Origin: Streptomyces sp. Je 1-369
GTDB lineage: Bacteria > Actinomycetota > Actinomycetes > Streptomycetales > Streptomycetaceae
Length of the DNA: 64,000 bases
NCBI RefSeq assembly: GCF_026810505.1
Contig: NZ_CP101750.1
Coordinates: forward strand, 5,265,501-5,329,500
Direction of reading: 5' to 3'
A program made the position numbers and the translations under genes. Under the pieces are notes generated by a model that was given only the letters and a program-made list of their open reading frames with translations, ran no database searches and was not told the DNA's origin. Below, piece after piece: positions 22,379 to 32,483 of the stretch (position 1 is its first letter; every line of letters begins with the position of its first letter).

Positions 22379-23245
22379 ATGGAACGGTCGACGGAGGGTG
22401 ATCGGGAGCCGGAGGAGCCGGGGTGGGAGGTCGACCCGGAGGACGAGCACGGTGCGGCGATCGTCGCGTTCATCGGGCGGCAGTTGCGGGTCCGCCGGGA
22501 GGCCGCCGGGATGCGAGCCGCCGAGTTCGCAGCGGCCATGGGGTACGGGGAGGGTCTCGTCTACAAGGTTGAGGGCGGCAAGCGGATTCCTCGGCCGGAG
22601 TACCTCGACAAGGCGGACGAGGTCCTGGGTGCGGATGGCGCTGTCGCGGCGATGAAGGACGACGTGGCGGAGGCGAGGTACCCGAAGAAGGTTCGGGATC
22701 TGGCGCGGCTGGAGGCCAGGGCCGTTGACCTTCAGTGGTACGGCGCCCATGACATCCACGGCGTCCTGCAGAGCGAGGAATACATGCGGGCGCTGTTCGA
22801 GATGCGGCAGCCTGTGTACACGTCCGGCGAGGTGGATCGCGTGACGTCCGCGCGGTTGGCGCGGCAATCGATCTTCGAGAGGGAACCCGCTCCGGCACTC
22901 AGTTTTGTGCTGGAGGAATTGGCGCTGCGGCGTCCGCTCGGAGGCAGAATGGTTCTGCGTGGACAGCTCGAACGGCTGCTGGAAGTCGGGCAGTTGCGCA
23001 ACGTATCCCTTCAGGTGATGCCGATCGACCTGGAGGAGCACGCTGGAGTGGACGGAAGCATCACGATGCTGAAGTTCGGGGATGGCACCGCTGTGGGCCG
23101 TTCCCCGGGGGTCGCCGCGGGGCGGCCGGTCGACGATCCCAGGCAGTTCCGAGTCCTGGAACTGCGGTACGGCATGGTCCGGGCCCAGGCTCTCACCCCG
23201 AAAGAGTCGCTGGCCTTCATCGAGCAACTGCTGGGAGAAAGATGA
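22379..23245 (+). CDS. XRE-family regulator with DUF5753 (Scr1-like)
   Basis: This 288-residue protein has an N-terminal XRE helix-turn-helix (about 31-62: LRVRREAAGMRAAEFAAAMG, then VYKVEGGKR). The DUF5753 domain (about 105-280) starts at LQWYGAHDIHGVLQSEEYMRALF. This pairing defines the Scr1-type regulators of actinobacteria. The ATG at 22379 has GGGAGG 7 bases upstream. It overlaps the DUF397 gene by 4 bases (ATGA). Such pairs have been described as toxin-antitoxin-like and as influencing antibiotic production in Streptomyces coelicolor; the effect here is unknown. Confidence 0.9.
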   Translation: MERSTEGDREPEEPGWEVDPEDEHGAAIVAFIGRQLRVRREAAGMRAAEFAAAMGYGEGLVYKVEGGKRIPRPEYLDKADEVLGADGAVAAMKDDVAEARYPKKVRDLARLEARAVDLQWYGAHDIHGVLQSEEYMRALFEMRQPVYTSGEVDRVTSARLARQSIFEREPAPALSFVLEELALRRPLGGRMVLRGQLERLLEVGQLRNVSLQVMPIDLEEHAGVDGSITMLKFGDGTAVGRSPGVAAGRPVDDPRQFRVLELRYGMVRAQALTPKESLAFIEQLLGER

Positions 23246-23451
23246 ACCGCATGGTCTCCGCTGGAGGCGGCGCCGAGCTGGAATGGCGCAAGAGCAGCTA
23301 CAGCAGCAACGGCAGTGAGGGCGACTGCGTCGAGGTCGCCCACACCCCCGGCGCCGTCCACGTCCGTGATTCCAAGAACGCGCGCGGGCCCCGGCTCGCC
23401 GTGGGCGGCACCGCGTGGGCGGACTTCGTGACGTACGCCTCCACGAGCTGA
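23242..23451 (+). CDS. DUF397 small protein (Scr2-like)
   Basis: This 69-residue protein has the diagnostic DUF397 sequence WRKSSYSSNGSEGDCVEVA, then VHVRDSKNARGP and a terminal W-x-x-F. The ATG shares ATGA with the upstream XRE stop, so expression is coupled. It is the usual small partner of Scr1-type regulators. Confidence 0.95.
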   Translation: MNRMVSAGGGAELEWRKSSYSSNGSEGDCVEVAHTPGAVHVRDSKNARGPRLAVGGTAWADFVTYASTS

Positions 23452-23512
23452 TCCCCTGCCGGGACGGCGCGGCACGGCACAGTACGCACGGCGCGCCGAC
23501 TCCACCCCGGGT

Positions 23513-23540
23513 TTGATCTCCGTCACTCAGCGGGTACTCT
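23513..23540 (+). promoter_or_regulatory. HrdB-type promoter of the S10 operon
   Basis: TTGATC and TACTCT are separated by 16 bases, with GGG before the -10. It is the best promoter match between the DUF397 gene and rpsJ. Confidence 0.6.
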
Positions 23541-23820
23541 CTTGCGCTCGATTGGCACCACACGTGCCCCGTATGGCAGACTGTCATGGTTGCTCGGTTG
23601 AGTGCCGATGCTGCGCGCCTCCCGCCGGGAGGACCGGAAGCGAGTCCCACAGTACTCGTCGCCTTAACTGCCGTAAGGGCCCGCAAGGGCCTGATGGCAG
23701 CGCTGGGGCGGACGTACGGGAATCTTTCGGGAAGTGCGGTGCGGTTCCTCGGCCAGGCGCCCGGTGGGTTTCTTCCCCCGGACCGGCGGTCAGCAAGGGC
23801 CGCAGCCCCTTAGCAGGGAA

Positions 23821-23876
23821 CTCCTTCGGGAGAACTGTGTGAGCGGGACTGCGACACGCCCGACCGCGTGGGTCGG
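23821..23876 (+). promoter_or_regulatory. Structured leader element of rpsJ, shared with rpsL
   Basis: A small CTCC-TTCG-GGAG hairpin (23821-23832) is followed by CGACAC (23852-23857) and CCCGACCGCGTGGGTCGG (23859-23876). The CGACAC-to-hairpin segment differs from the rpsL copy at only one base in 25. Confidence 0.6.
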
Positions 23877-23940
23877 AGGAAGTAGAAAAAAGGGCCTCCC
23901 GGGAGCCAGAGCGTTCGAGACGAAGGACTACTAAGTAGCC

Positions 23941-24249
23941 ATGGCGGGACAGAAGATCCGCATCCGGCTCAAGGCCTACGACCACGAGGTCATCGACTCT
24001 TCGGCGAAGAAGATCGTCGAGACGGTGACTCGCACTGGTGCGTCGGTCGCGGGCCCGGTGCCGCTGCCCACTGAGAAGAACGTGTACTGCGTCATCAAGT
24101 CGCCGCACAAGTACAAGGACTCGCGCGAGCACTTCGAGATGCGCACGCACAAGCGCCTGATCGACATCCTCGACCCGACGCCCAAGACCGTTGACTCGCT
24201 GATGCGCCTGGACCTTCCGGCCGGCGTTGACATCGAGATCAAGCTCTGA
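23941..24249 (+). CDS. rpsJ: Ribosomal protein S10
   Basis: This 102-residue protein of the 30S head, also NusE, has the conserved [20 protein letters not shown] start and the RTHKRLIDI loop. The ATG lies about 12 bases after GAAGGA. It is the first gene of the S10 operon. Confidence 0.99.
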   Translation: MAGQKIRIRLKAYDHEVIDSSAKKIVETVTRTGASVAGPVPLPTEKNVYCVIKSPHKYKDSREHFEMRTHKRLIDILDPTPKTVDSLMRLDLPAGVDIEIKL

Positions 24250-24263
24250 AGGGCGCGAAGAAG

Positions 24264-24908
24264 ATGACCAAGCAGATCAAGGGCATCCTGGGCGAGAAGC
24301 TCGGCATGACCCAGGTCTGGGACGAGAACAACCGTGTCGTCCCGGTGACCGTGGTCAAGGCCGGACCCTGCGTCGTTACCCAGGTCCGTACGAATGACAG
24401 CGACGGCTACGAGTCGGTCCAGATCGCCTTCGGCGAGATCGACCCGCGCAAGGTGAACAAGCCCCTCAAGGGCCACTTCGCCAAGGCCGACGTGACCCCC
24501 CGTCGCCACCTCGTCGAGATCCGTACCGCTGGTGCCAGCGAGTACACCCTCGGCCAGGAGCTGACTGCCGAGACGTTCGAGGCCGGTATCAAGGTCGACG
24601 TCACCGGCAAGAGCAAGGGCAAGGGCTTCGCCGGTGTGATGAAGCGTCACAACTTCGCCGGCGGCAAGGCCTCCCACGGTGCCCACCGCGTGCACCGCAA
24701 GCCCGGTTCCATCGGTGGCTGCGCCACGCCTGGCCGTGTGTTCAAGGGCCAGCGCATGGCCGGTCGCATGGGCAGCGAGCGGGTCACCACCCAGAACCTG
24801 ACCGTCCACGCCGTTGACGCGGAGAAGGGCCTGCTGCTCATCAAGGGCGCGGTTCCTGGTCCGAACGGCGGCCTCGTCCTGGTCCGTACTGCGGCCAAGG
24901 GGGCCTGA
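24264..24908 (+). CDS. rplC: Ribosomal protein L3
   Basis: This 214-residue protein binds near the peptidyl transferase centre. It has the [15 protein letters not shown] start and the central loop [19 protein letters not shown] carrying the tip residues. It lies 14 bases after rpsJ in the S10 operon. Confidence 0.99.
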   Translation: MTKQIKGILGEKLGMTQVWDENNRVVPVTVVKAGPCVVTQVRTNDSDGYESVQIAFGEIDPRKVNKPLKGHFAKADVTPRRHLVEIRTAGASEYTLGQELTAETFEAGIKVDVTGKSKGKGFAGVMKRHNFAGGKASHGAHRVHRKPGSIGGCATPGRVFKGQRMAGRMGSERVTTQNLTVHAVDAEKGLLLIKGAVPGPNGGLVLVRTAAKGA

Positions 24909-24916
24909 GGTAACCC

Positions 24917-25573
24917 ATGAGCACCATTGACATCCTTTCGCCGGCAGGCGACAAGACCGGGACGGTCGAGCTCCCCGCGGAGATCTTCGACGTCGAGAAG
25001 ATCAGCATCCCGCTGATCCACCAGGTCGTCGTCGCGCAGCTGGCCGCTGCCCGTCAGGGCACGCACAAGACCAAGCGCCGTGGCGAAGTCCGCGGTGGCG
25101 GCAAGAAGCCGTACCGCCAGAAGGGCACCGGCCGCGCGCGCCAGGGTTCGACCCGTGCGCCGCAGTTCGCCGGCGGTGGCGTCGTCCACGGCCCGCAGCC
25201 GCGTGACTACTCGCAGCGGACGCCCAAGAAGATGAAGGCTGCCGCTCTGCGTCACGCCCTCACCGACCGGGCCCGCAACGCTCGCATCCACGTTGTCACC
25301 AACGTGGTCGAGGGCGACATCTCCACGAAGGCCGCGAAGACGCTGCTCGGCAAGGTCAGCGAGCGCAAGAACGTGCTCCTGGTCATCGACCGTGCGGACG
25401 AGACTTCGCTGCTCTCCGCCCGCAACCTGCCCCAGGTGCACATCCTGGAGCCGGGCCAGCTGAACACGTACGACGTGCTCGTCTCGGACGACGTGGTCTT
25501 CACCAAGGCCGCCTTCGAGTCCTTCGTGTCTGGCCCCACCAAGGCCGATGAGACCGAAGGGAGCGAAGCCTGA
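24917..25573 (+). CDS. rplD: Ribosomal protein L4
   Basis: This 218-residue protein lines the nascent-chain tunnel. The loop [20 protein letters not shown] around residues 65-85 carries the macrolide-related tip and is of normal sequence. The stop overlaps the rplW start by one base (TGATG). Confidence 0.98.
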   Translation: MSTIDILSPAGDKTGTVELPAEIFDVEKISIPLIHQVVVAQLAAARQGTHKTKRRGEVRGGGKKPYRQKGTGRARQGSTRAPQFAGGGVVHGPQPRDYSQRTPKKMKAAALRHALTDRARNARIHVVTNVVEGDISTKAAKTLLGKVSERKNVLLVIDRADETSLLSARNLPQVHILEPGQLNTYDVLVSDDVVFTKAAFESFVSGPTKADETEGSEA

Positions 25574-25992
25574 TGGCTATCCGTCACCAGAGCATCGCGT
25601 CCAAGGCTGCGAAGGCCGCCAAGGCCGCGCGCGTCGCCAAGGCGAAGCGCATCGCGACCGAGGGCAAGATCGCCGTTGAGCCCACCCCGCTGAGCAAGTC
25701 CTTCTCGGACCCGCGCGACGTCCTCGTCAAGCCGGTCGTCTCCGAGAAGTCGTACGCGCTGCTCGACGAGGGCAAGTACACGTTCATCGTGGCTCCGGGC
25801 GCCAACAAGACCCAGATCAAGCAGGCCGTCGAGGCGGTCTTCTCGGTCAAGGTCACCGGCGTCAACACGATCAACCGTCAGGGCAAGCGGAAGCGTACGC
25901 GCACCGGGTTCGGCAAGCGTGCCGACACCAAGCGCGCCATCGTGACCCTTGCTGAGGGCGACCGTATCGACATCTTCGGCCAGGCCTCCTAA
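25573..25992 (+). CDS. rplW: Ribosomal protein L23
   Basis: This 139-residue protein is a docking site for SRP and trigger factor at the tunnel exit. The conserved region starts at [18 protein letters not shown]. An Ala/Lys-rich N-terminal extension of about 45 residues is typical of Streptomyces. It is coupled to rplD by a one-base overlap. Confidence 0.98.
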   Translation: MAIRHQSIASKAAKAAKAARVAKAKRIATEGKIAVEPTPLSKSFSDPRDVLVKPVVSEKSYALLDEGKYTFIVAPGANKTQIKQAVEAVFSVKVTGVNTINRQGKRKRTRTGFGKRADTKRAIVTLAEGDRIDIFGQAS

Positions 25993-26031
25993 CGGAGCGC
26001 CCTGGTCCGAATATCGGACGAGGACTGAGAA

Positions 26032-26868
26032 ATGGGAATCCGCAAGTACAAGCCGACTACGCCGGGCCGTCGTGGCTCCTCCGTAGCCGACTTCGTCGAG
26101 GTAACGCGGTCCACGCCGGAGAAGTCGCTGGTTCGCCCGCTGCACAGCAAGGGCGGCCGTAACAATTCCGGTCGTGTGACCGTTCGCCACCAGGGTGGTG
26201 GCCACAAGCGCGCCTACCGCGTGATCGACTTCCGTCGCCACGACAAGGACGGCGTGCCGGCCAAGGTCGCGCACATCGAGTACGACCCCAACCGCACGGC
26301 GCGCATCGCGCTGCTGCACTACGCGGACGGCGAGAAGCGCTACATCCTCGCCCCGCGCGGCACGCAGCAGGGTGACCGGATTGAGAGCGGCGCTGGCGCC
26401 GACATCAAGCCCGGCAACAACATGGCGCTGCGCAACATCCCCGTGGGTACCACGATCCACGCCATCGAGCTGCGGCCCGGCGGCGGCGCGAAGTTCGCCC
26501 GCTCCGCGGGTGCCTCCGTGCAGCTGCTCGCGAAGGAAGGCGCCATGGCGCACCTTCGCATGCCGTCCGGTGAGATCCGCCTGGTCGACGTCCGCTGCCG
26601 CGCCACCATCGGTGAGGTCGGCAACGCCGAGCAGTCGAACATCAACTGGGGCAAGGCCGGCCGCATGCGCTGGAAGGGCGTCCGCCCGACCGTGCGTGGT
26701 GTCGTGATGAACCCGGTCGACCACCCGCACGGTGGTGGCGAAGGCAAGACCTCCGGTGGTCGTCACCCGGTCTCGCCGTGGGGCAAGAAGGAGGGTCGTA
26801 CTCGTGATCGCAACAAGGCGAGCAACAAGTACATCGTCCGTCGCCGCAAGTCGAACAAGAAGCGCTAG
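26032..26868 (+). CDS. rplB: Ribosomal protein L2
   Basis: This 278-residue protein is needed for subunit joining and peptidyl transferase. It contains the essential [13 protein letters not shown] segment near residues 225-237. It starts 39 bases after rplW. Confidence 0.99.
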   Translation: MGIRKYKPTTPGRRGSSVADFVEVTRSTPEKSLVRPLHSKGGRNNSGRVTVRHQGGGHKRAYRVIDFRRHDKDGVPAKVAHIEYDPNRTARIALLHYADGEKRYILAPRGTQQGDRIESGAGADIKPGNNMALRNIPVGTTIHAIELRPGGGAKFARSAGASVQLLAKEGAMAHLRMPSGEIRLVDVRCRATIGEVGNAEQSNINWGKAGRMRWKGVRPTVRGVVMNPVDHPHGGGEGKTSGGRHPVSPWGKKEGRTRDRNKASNKYIVRRRKSNKKR

Positions 26869-26880
26869 GAGCGGGTTTAG

Positions 26881-27162
26881 ATGCCGCGCAGTCTCAAGAA
26901 GGGGCCCTTCGTCGACGACCACCTCGTAAAAAAGGTGGACGTTCAGAACGAAGCCGGCACCAAGAACGTCATCAAGACCTGGTCCCGTCGCTCGATGATC
27001 ATTCCCAGCATGCTGGGTCACACGATCGCGGTGCACAACGGCAAGACCCACATCCCGGTGTTCGTCACCGAGTCGATGGTCGGCCACAAGCTCGGCGAGT
27101 TCTCGCCGACTCGCACCTTCCGCGGCCACGTCAAGGACGACCGGAAGTCGAAGCGCCGCTAG
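26881..27162 (+). CDS. rpsS: Ribosomal protein S19
   Basis: This 93-residue protein of the 30S head begins [15 protein letters not shown] and carries [21 protein letters not shown]. The start lies 12 bases after rplB, in the S10 operon order. Confidence 0.99.
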   Translation: MPRSLKKGPFVDDHLVKKVDVQNEAGTKNVIKTWSRRSMIIPSMLGHTIAVHNGKTHIPVFVTESMVGHKLGEFSPTRTFRGHVKDDRKSKRR

Positions 27163-27204
27163 CGCGGGGTGGAAACGACTATGACTAACACCGAAGGGAC
27201 AACC

Positions 27205-27552
27205 ATGGAAGCCAGGGCCCAGGCGCGGTACATCCGCGTCACGCCCATGAAGGCCCGCCGCGTGGTGGACCTCATCCGTGGCATGGATGCCACGGAGGCT
27301 CAGGCGGTCCTGCGTTTCGCCCCGCAGGCCGCGAGCGTGCCGGTCGGCAAGGTGCTGGACAGCGCCATTGCCAACGCCGCGCACAACTACGACCACTCTG
27401 ACGCCTCTTCGCTGGTCATCAGCGAGGCGTACGTGGATGAGGGCCCGACCCTGAAGCGGTTCCGTCCGCGTGCTCAGGGCCGTGCCTACCGGATCCGTAA
27501 GCGGACCAGCCACATCACCGTGGTCGTCAGCAGCAAGGAAGGAACCCGGTAA
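27205..27552 (+). CDS. rplV: Ribosomal protein L22
   Basis: This 115-residue protein lies at the nascent-chain tunnel. ATG 27205 was chosen because GAAGGGA lies 5 bases upstream and the protein then begins [19 protein letters not shown]. In-frame starts at 27169 and 27181 would add 8-12 unconserved residues. The tunnel-tip loop near [17 protein letters not shown] is normal. The stop overlaps rpsC by one base. Confidence 0.95.
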   Translation: MEARAQARYIRVTPMKARRVVDLIRGMDATEAQAVLRFAPQAASVPVGKVLDSAIANAAHNYDHSDASSLVISEAYVDEGPTLKRFRPRAQGRAYRIRKRTSHITVVVSSKEGTR

Positions 27553-28385
27553 TGGGCCAGAAGGTAAACCCGCACGGGTTCCGGCTCGGTGTCACGACCG
27601 ACTTCAAGTCGCGTTGGTACGCCGACAAGCTGTACAAGGACTACGTCAAGGAAGACGTCGCCATCCGTCGGATGATGACGTCCGGCATGGAGCGCGCCGG
27701 CATCTCGAAGGTTGAGATCGAGCGCACCCGTGACCGCGTGCGTGTGGACATCCACACCGCTCGTCCCGGCATCGTCATCGGCCGCCGTGGCGCCGAGGCC
27801 GACCGCATCCGCGGTGACCTCGAGAAGCTCACGGGCAAGCAGGTCCAGCTGAACATCCTCGAGGTCAAGAACCCCGAGGTCGACGCTCAGCTCGTGGCCC
27901 AGGCCGTCGCGGAGCAGCTGTCCTCCCGCGTCTCCTTCCGTCGCGCCATGCGTAAGAGCATGCAGTCGGCGATGAAGGCGGGCGCCAAGGGCATCAAGAT
28001 CCAGTGTGGTGGCCGCCTCGGTGGCGCCGAGATGTCGCGCTCGGAGTTCTACCGCGAGGGCCGTGTGCCCCTGCACACGCTCCGCGCCAACGTGGACTAC
28101 GGCTTCTTCGAGGCCAAGACGACCTTCGGCCGCATCGGCGTGAAGGTCTGGATCTACAAGGGCGACGTCAAGAACATCGCCGAGGTCCGCGCCGAGAACG
28201 CCGCTGCCCGCGCCGGCAACCGCCCGGCCCGTGGTGGCAACGACCGCCCGGCCCGTGGTGGCCGCGGTGGCGAGCGTGGCGGTCGCGGTCGCAAGCCGCA
28301 GCAGTCGGCTCCGGCCGCCGAGGCCCCCAAGGCCGAGGCGCCCGCCGCTGCTCCGGCTGCTGAGAGCACCGGAACGGAGGCCTGA
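27552..28385 (+). CDS. rpsC: Ribosomal protein S3
   Basis: This 277-residue protein helps form the mRNA entry tunnel. It has the KH domain ([18 protein letters not shown]) and the conserved [15 protein letters not shown] region. Residues about 220-277 form a Gly/Arg-rich then Ala/Pro-rich tail typical of high-GC actinobacteria. It is coupled to rplV by a one-base overlap. Confidence 0.98.
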   Translation: MGQKVNPHGFRLGVTTDFKSRWYADKLYKDYVKEDVAIRRMMTSGMERAGISKVEIERTRDRVRVDIHTARPGIVIGRRGAEADRIRGDLEKLTGKQVQLNILEVKNPEVDAQLVAQAVAEQLSSRVSFRRAMRKSMQSAMKAGAKGIKIQCGGRLGGAEMSRSEFYREGRVPLHTLRANVDYGFFEAKTTFGRIGVKVWIYKGDVKNIAEVRAENAAARAGNRPARGGNDRPARGGRGGERGGRGRKPQQSAPAAEAPKAEAPAAAPAAESTGTEA

Positions 28386-28390
28386 CCGAA

Positions 28391-28810
28391 ATGCTGATCC
28401 CCCGTAGGGTCAAGCACCGCAAGCAGCACCACCCGAAGCGCAGCGGTATGTCCAAGGGTGGCACGCAGGTTGCGTTCGGCGAGTACGGCATTCAGGCCCT
28501 CACTCCGGCGTACGTGACCAACCGCCAGATCGAGGCGGCTCGTATCGCGATGACCCGCCACATCAAGCGTGGCGGCAAGGTCTGGATCAACATCTACCCG
28601 GACCGCCCCCTCACCAAGAAGCCTGCCGAGACCCGCATGGGTTCCGGTAAGGGTTCTCCCGAGTGGTGGATCGCGAACGTCAAGCCCGGTCGGGTGATGT
28701 TCGAGCTGTCCTACCCGAACGAGAAGATTGCTCGTGAGGCGCTCACCCGCGCTGCTCACAAGCTTCCGATGAAGTGCCGCATCGTCCGGCGCGAGGCAGG
28801 TGAGTCGTGA
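28391..28810 (+). CDS. rplP: Ribosomal protein L16
   Basis: This 139-residue protein organises the A-site of the 50S subunit. It begins [19 protein letters not shown] and has the conserved [16 protein letters not shown] and [12 protein letters not shown] segments. It starts 5 bases after rpsC. Confidence 0.99.
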   Translation: MLIPRRVKHRKQHHPKRSGMSKGGTQVAFGEYGIQALTPAYVTNRQIEAARIAMTRHIKRGGKVWINIYPDRPLTKKPAETRMGSGKGSPEWWIANVKPGRVMFELSYPNEKIAREALTRAAHKLPMKCRIVRREAGES

Positions 28811-29034
28811 TGTCGGCCGGTACCAAGGCGTCCGAGCTGCGCGAGCTGGGCAACGAGGAGCTTGTCAACAAGCTTCGCGAGGCCAAGGAAGAGCTGTTCA
28901 ACCTCCGCTTCCAGGCGGCGACGGGTCAGCTCGAGAACCACGGTCGGCTGAAGGCCGTCCGTAAGGACATCGCGCGGATCTACACCCTCATGCGTGAGCG
29001 CGAGCTGGGCATCGAGACGGTGGAGAGCGCCTGA
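28810..29034 (+). CDS. rpmC: Ribosomal protein L29
   Basis: This 74-residue protein sits at the tunnel exit. ATG 28810 overlaps the rplP stop by one base and gives the usual [14 protein letters not shown] start; an adjoining GTG at 28807 is the alternative. Its stop overlaps the rpsQ start by one base. Confidence 0.96.
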   Translation: MSAGTKASELRELGNEELVNKLREAKEELFNLRFQAATGQLENHGRLKAVRKDIARIYTLMRERELGIETVESA

Positions 29035-29321
29035 TGAGCGAGAGCAACGTGACTGAAGAGACGAAGGCCGCGCGCGGCTTCCGCAAGACCCGTCAGGGTC
29101 TGGTCGTCAGCGACAAGATGGACAAGACCGTCGTCGTCGCTGTCGAGGACCGCGTGACCCACGCGCTGTACGGCAAGGTCATCCGCCGTACGAACAAGCT
29201 CAAGGCGCACGACGAGCAGAACGCTGCCGGCGTCGGCGACCGCGTCCTCCTGATGGAGACGCGTCCGCTGTCCGCCACCAAGCGCTGGCGCATCGTCGAG
29301 ATCCTCGAGAAGGCCAAGTAA
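29034..29321 (+). CDS. rpsQ: Ribosomal protein S17
   Basis: This 95-residue primary 16S rRNA-binding protein has the conserved [19 protein letters not shown] and [10 protein letters not shown] segments. It is the last gene of the S10 operon. A long palindrome follows before rplN. Confidence 0.98.
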   Translation: MSESNVTEETKAARGFRKTRQGLVVSDKMDKTVVVAVEDRVTHALYGKVIRRTNKLKAHDEQNAAGVGDRVLLMETRPLSATKRWRIVEILEKAK

Positions 29322-29361
29322 TTCTCCGAGGGGTATCCCTAGGAGTTCGTTCCGCCAGGCT

Positions 29362-29390
29362 CCCGGGGCAGTTCACTGAACTGCCCCGGG
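29362..29390 (+). terminator. Long palindrome between rpsQ and rplN
   Basis: Two 14-base arms (CCCGGGGCAGTTCA and its complement) are separated by a single base, giving a near-perfect 29-base hairpin at the S10/spc boundary. No T run follows, so it could be an attenuator, a processing site or a weak terminator. Confidence 0.5.
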
Positions 29391-29418
29391 GGAACCGGCA
29401 GACAAACAGGAGATAGAC

Positions 29419-29787
29419 GTGATCCAGCAGGAGTCGCGACTGCGCGTCGCCGACAACACGGGTGCGAAGGAAATTCTCACCATCCGTGTTCTCGGTGGCT
29501 CGGGTCGCCGCTACGCGGGCATCGGTGACGTCATCGTCGCCACCGTGAAGGACGCGATCCCCGGTGGCAACGTGAAGAAGGGTGACGTCGTCAAGGCGGT
29601 CATCGTTCGCACCGTCAAGGAGCGCCGCCGTCCGGACGGCTCGTACATCCGCTTCGACGAGAACGCCGCCGTCATTCTGAAGAACGACGGCGACCCTCGC
29701 GGCACCCGTATCTTCGGCCCCGTCGGCCGTGAGCTGCGCGAGAAGAAGTTCATGAAGATCATCTCGCTCGCGCCGGAGGTGCTGTAA
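29419..29787 (+). CDS. rplN: Ribosomal protein L14
   Basis: This 122-residue protein is a bridge component of the 50S subunit. The GTG start follows an AGGAG site. It begins [17 protein letters not shown] and contains [14 protein letters not shown]. First gene of the spc group. Confidence 0.99.
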   Translation: MIQQESRLRVADNTGAKEILTIRVLGGSGRRYAGIGDVIVATVKDAIPGGNVKKGDVVKAVIVRTVKERRRPDGSYIRFDENAAVILKNDGDPRGTRIFGPVGRELREKKFMKIISLAPEVL

Positions 29788-29789
29788 GC

Positions 29790-30113
29790 ATGAAGATCAA
29801 GAAGGGCGACCTGGTACAGGTCATCACCGGTAAGGACAAGGGCAAGCAGGGCAAGGTCATTGCCGCTTACCCGCGCGACGAGCGCGTCCTGGTCGAGGGT
29901 GTCAACCGGGTCAAGAAGCACACGAAGGCCGGCCCGACCGCCAGCGGCTCGCAGGCCGGCGGCATCGTGACCACCGAGGCCCCCGTCCACGTCTCCAACG
30001 TCCAGCTGGTCGTGGAGAAGGACGGCAACAAGGTCGTCACGCGCGTCGGTTACCGCTTCGACGACGAGGGCAACAAGATCCGCGTTGCCAAGCGGACGGG
30101 TGAGGACATCTGA
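29790..30113 (+). CDS. rplX: Ribosomal protein L24
   Basis: This 107-residue assembly-initiator protein of the 50S subunit has the KOW motif [20 protein letters not shown] at its N-terminus. It starts 2 bases after rplN and overlaps rplE by one base. Confidence 0.99.
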   Translation: MKIKKGDLVQVITGKDKGKQGKVIAAYPRDERVLVEGVNRVKKHTKAGPTASGSQAGGIVTTEAPVHVSNVQLVVEKDGNKVVTRVGYRFDDEGNKIRVAKRTGEDI

Positions 30114-30670
30114 TGACGACCACCACCACTCCGCGTCTGAAGACGAAGTACCGCGAGGAGATCGCGGGCAAGCTGCAGGAAGAGTTCTCGTACGAGAACG
30201 TCATGCAGACCCCGGGTCTCGTCAAGATCGTGGTCAACATGGGTGTCGGCGACGCCGCCCGTGACTCGAAGCTCATGGACGGTGCCGTCCGTGACCTGAC
30301 CATCATCACGGGTCAGAAGCCGGCCATCACCAAGGCCCGGAAGTCCATCGCGCAGTTCAAGCTGCGCGAGGGTCAGCCGATCGGCTGCCACGTCACGCTC
30401 CGTGGCGACCGCATGTGGGAGTTCCTGGACCGCACCCTGTCGCTCGCGCTGCCGCGCATCCGCGACTTCCGTGGTCTGTCCCCCAAGCAGTTCGACGGCC
30501 GTGGCAACTACACCTTCGGTCTCACGGAGCAGGTCATGTTCCACGAGATCGACCAGGACAAGATCGACCGCGTCCGGGGTATGGACATCACCGTGGTGAC
30601 CACGGCGACCAACGACGCTGAGGGCCGTGCGCTCCTTCGTCACCTCGGCTTCCCGTTCAAGGAGGCGTAA
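30113..30670 (+). CDS. rplE: Ribosomal protein L5
   Basis: This 185-residue 5S rRNA-binding protein includes [32 protein letters not shown] and [12 protein letters not shown]. It is coupled to rplX and followed 5 bases later by the S14 gene. Confidence 0.99.
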   Translation: MTTTTTPRLKTKYREEIAGKLQEEFSYENVMQTPGLVKIVVNMGVGDAARDSKLMDGAVRDLTIITGQKPAITKARKSIAQFKLREGQPIGCHVTLRGDRMWEFLDRTLSLALPRIRDFRGLSPKQFDGRGNYTFGLTEQVMFHEIDQDKIDRVRGMDITVVTTATNDAEGRALLRHLGFPFKEA

Positions 30671-30675
30671 GCGAG

Positions 30676-30861
30676 ATGGCGAAGAAGGCTCTGATTGCCA
30701 AGGCTGCTCGTAAGCCCAAGTTCGGTGTGCGTGCGTACACCCGCTGCCAGCGCTGCGGCCGTCCGCACTCCGTCTACCGTAAGTTCGGCCTCTGCCGCGT
30801 GTGCCTTCGTGAGATGGCTCACCGTGGCGAGCTCCCGGGCGTGACCAAGAGCTCCTGGTAG
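30676..30861 (+). CDS. rpsZ: Ribosomal protein S14, zinc-binding type
   Basis: This 61-residue short S14 keeps four zinc-binding cysteines, C24, C27, C40 and C43. It is the zinc-containing form normally encoded in the spc operon. Streptomyces usually carries a cysteine-free paralogue elsewhere; none is in this window. Confidence 0.97.
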   Translation: MAKKALIAKAARKPKFGVRAYTRCQRCGRPHSVYRKFGLCRVCLREMAHRGELPGVTKSSW

Positions 30862-31072
30862 TCCCCACTTTTTGGGACTGCCTGGATCTCTCGGTAAGTA
30901 AAGGGTTGGCAGCCGTTCTCCTCCAGATGGCTTAGGCTAGGAGGGTTGGGCGTCTGCCGCCCTGACCGACTTACTACGCCGTAGGTCCCCGCGCCGCACC
31001 CGTCCCGCCTCTGAGTGGGGAGAGGGATGGCGCAGATAGGAAACCCCGGCGAGAGAGGCCGAAGGCCAATTC

Positions 31073-31471
31073 ATGACCATGACTGATCCGATCGCGGACA
31101 TGCTGACTCGTCTGCGTAACGCGAACTCGGCGTACCACGACACCGTGGCGATGCCGCACAGCAAGATCAAGTCTCACATCGCGGAGATCCTCCAGCAGGA
31201 GGGCTTCATCACGGGCTGGAAGGTCGAGGACGCCGAGGTTGGCAAGAACCTCGTTCTCGAGCTGAAGTTCGGCCCGAACCGTGAGCGCTCCATTGCGGGC
31301 ATCAAGCGGATCTCCAAGCCCGGTCTCCGGGTTTACGCGAAGTCCACCAACCTGCCGAAGGTCCTCGGCGGCCTCGGCGTGGCGATCATCTCCACGTCGC
31401 ACGGTCTCCTGACCGGCCAGCAGGCAGGCAAGAAGGGCGTAGGTGGGGAAGTCCTCGCCTACGTCTGGTAG
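31073..31471 (+). CDS. rpsH: Ribosomal protein S8
   Basis: This 132-residue protein binds the centre of 16S rRNA and in other bacteria represses its own operon. It begins [20 protein letters not shown]; a second ATG at 31079 is possible. The C-terminal [12 protein letters not shown] is conserved. A 211-base gap separates it from the S14 gene. That gap holds a small GTCCC/GGGAC hairpin and a TAGGCT but no convincing -35. Confidence 0.98.
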   Translation: MTMTDPIADMLTRLRNANSAYHDTVAMPHSKIKSHIAEILQQEGFITGWKVEDAEVGKNLVLELKFGPNRERSIAGIKRISKPGLRVYAKSTNLPKVLGGLGVAIISTSHGLLTGQQAGKKGVGGEVLAYVW

Positions 31472-31492
31472 TCGGGAACGGAGGAATAGCTA

Positions 31493-32032
31493 ATGTCGCG
31501 TATTGGCAAGCTCCCCATCACGGTTCCCGCCGGCGTGGACGTCACCATCGACGGCCAGACGGTCGCGGTCAAGGGCCCCAAGGGTTCCCTGAGCCACACC
31601 ATCGTCGCGCCGATCGAGATCGCTAAGGGTGAGGACGGCGTTCTGAACGTCACCCGCCCGAACGACGAGCGTCAGAACAAGGCCCTCCACGGCCTGTCCC
31701 GCACGCTGGTGGCGAACATGATCACCGGCGTGACCGCGGGTTACGTGAAGAAGCTCGAAATCAGCGGTGTCGGTTACCGCGTCCTGGCGAAGGGCTCCAA
31801 CCTGGAGTTCTCGCTCGGCTACAGCCACCCGATCCTGATCGAGGCGCCCGAGGGCATCTCCTTCAAGGTCGAATCGGCGACCAAGTTCTCGGTCGAGGGC
31901 ATCGACAAGCAGAAGGTCGGCGAGGTTGCGGCCAACATCCGCAAGCTGCGCAAGCCCGACCCGTACAAGGCCAAGGGCGTCAAGTACGAAGGCGAAGTCA
32001 TCCGCCGCAAGGTCGGAAAGGCGGGTAAGTAA
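31493..32032 (+). CDS. rplF: Ribosomal protein L6
   Basis: This 179-residue protein near the factor-binding site starts [17 protein letters not shown]. The C-terminal signature region includes [14 protein letters not shown]. It follows rpsH by 21 bases and precedes rplR by 3. Confidence 0.99.
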   Translation: MSRIGKLPITVPAGVDVTIDGQTVAVKGPKGSLSHTIVAPIEIAKGEDGVLNVTRPNDERQNKALHGLSRTLVANMITGVTAGYVKKLEISGVGYRVLAKGSNLEFSLGYSHPILIEAPEGISFKVESATKFSVEGIDKQKVGEVAANIRKLRKPDPYKAKGVKYEGEVIRRKVGKAGK

Positions 32033-32035
32033 GCC

Positions 32036-32419
32036 ATGGCATACGGTGTCAAGATTGCTAAGGGCGACGCTTACAAGCGTGCTGCCATCAAGCGTCGTCA
32101 CATCCGCATCCGTAAGCACATCTCGGGTACGGCTGAGCGTCCTCGCCTGGTCGTGACGCGCTCCAACCGCCACATCGTGGCCCAGGTCATCGACGACATC
32201 AAGGGTCACACCCTTGCGTCGGCTTCGACCCTGGACACCACGATCCGCGGTGCCGAGGGCGACAAGTCCGCGGCTGCCAAGTCGGTCGGCGCCCTGGTCG
32301 CCGAGCGCGCCAAGGCCGCCGGTGTCGAGACTGTCGTGTTCGACCGTGGTGGTAACCAGTACGCCGGGCGCATCGCCGCCCTGGCGGACGCCGCCCGCGA
32401 AGCCGGACTCAAGTTCTGA
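32036..32419 (+). CDS. rplR: Ribosomal protein L18
   Basis: This 127-residue protein binds 5S rRNA with L5. Conserved parts include [20 protein letters not shown] and [20 protein letters not shown]. It lies in normal spc order before rpsE. Confidence 0.99.
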   Translation: MAYGVKIAKGDAYKRAAIKRRHIRIRKHISGTAERPRLVVTRSNRHIVAQVIDDIKGHTLASASTLDTTIRGAEGDKSAAAKSVGALVAERAKAAGVETVVFDRGGNQYAGRIAALADAAREAGLKF

Positions 32420-32483
32420 GTCGTCCGTCGCGCAGCGACTTGTGTCACTGCGTAGCTAGCGGAAACAGAGAGAGGTAATTCCA

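Larger units (their letters stand above)
23452..23940 (+). other. Leader region of the S10 operon
   Basis: This gene-free stretch of 489 bases holds a promoter at 23513-23540 and a long leader of about 390 bases. The leader contains several small hairpins and the two-hairpin element shared with rpsL. Confidence 0.7.

Noticed and set aside
30906..30938. TTGGCA and TAGGCT as an rpsH promoter
   Set aside because: The spacing is 21 bases, too long for a normal promoter.
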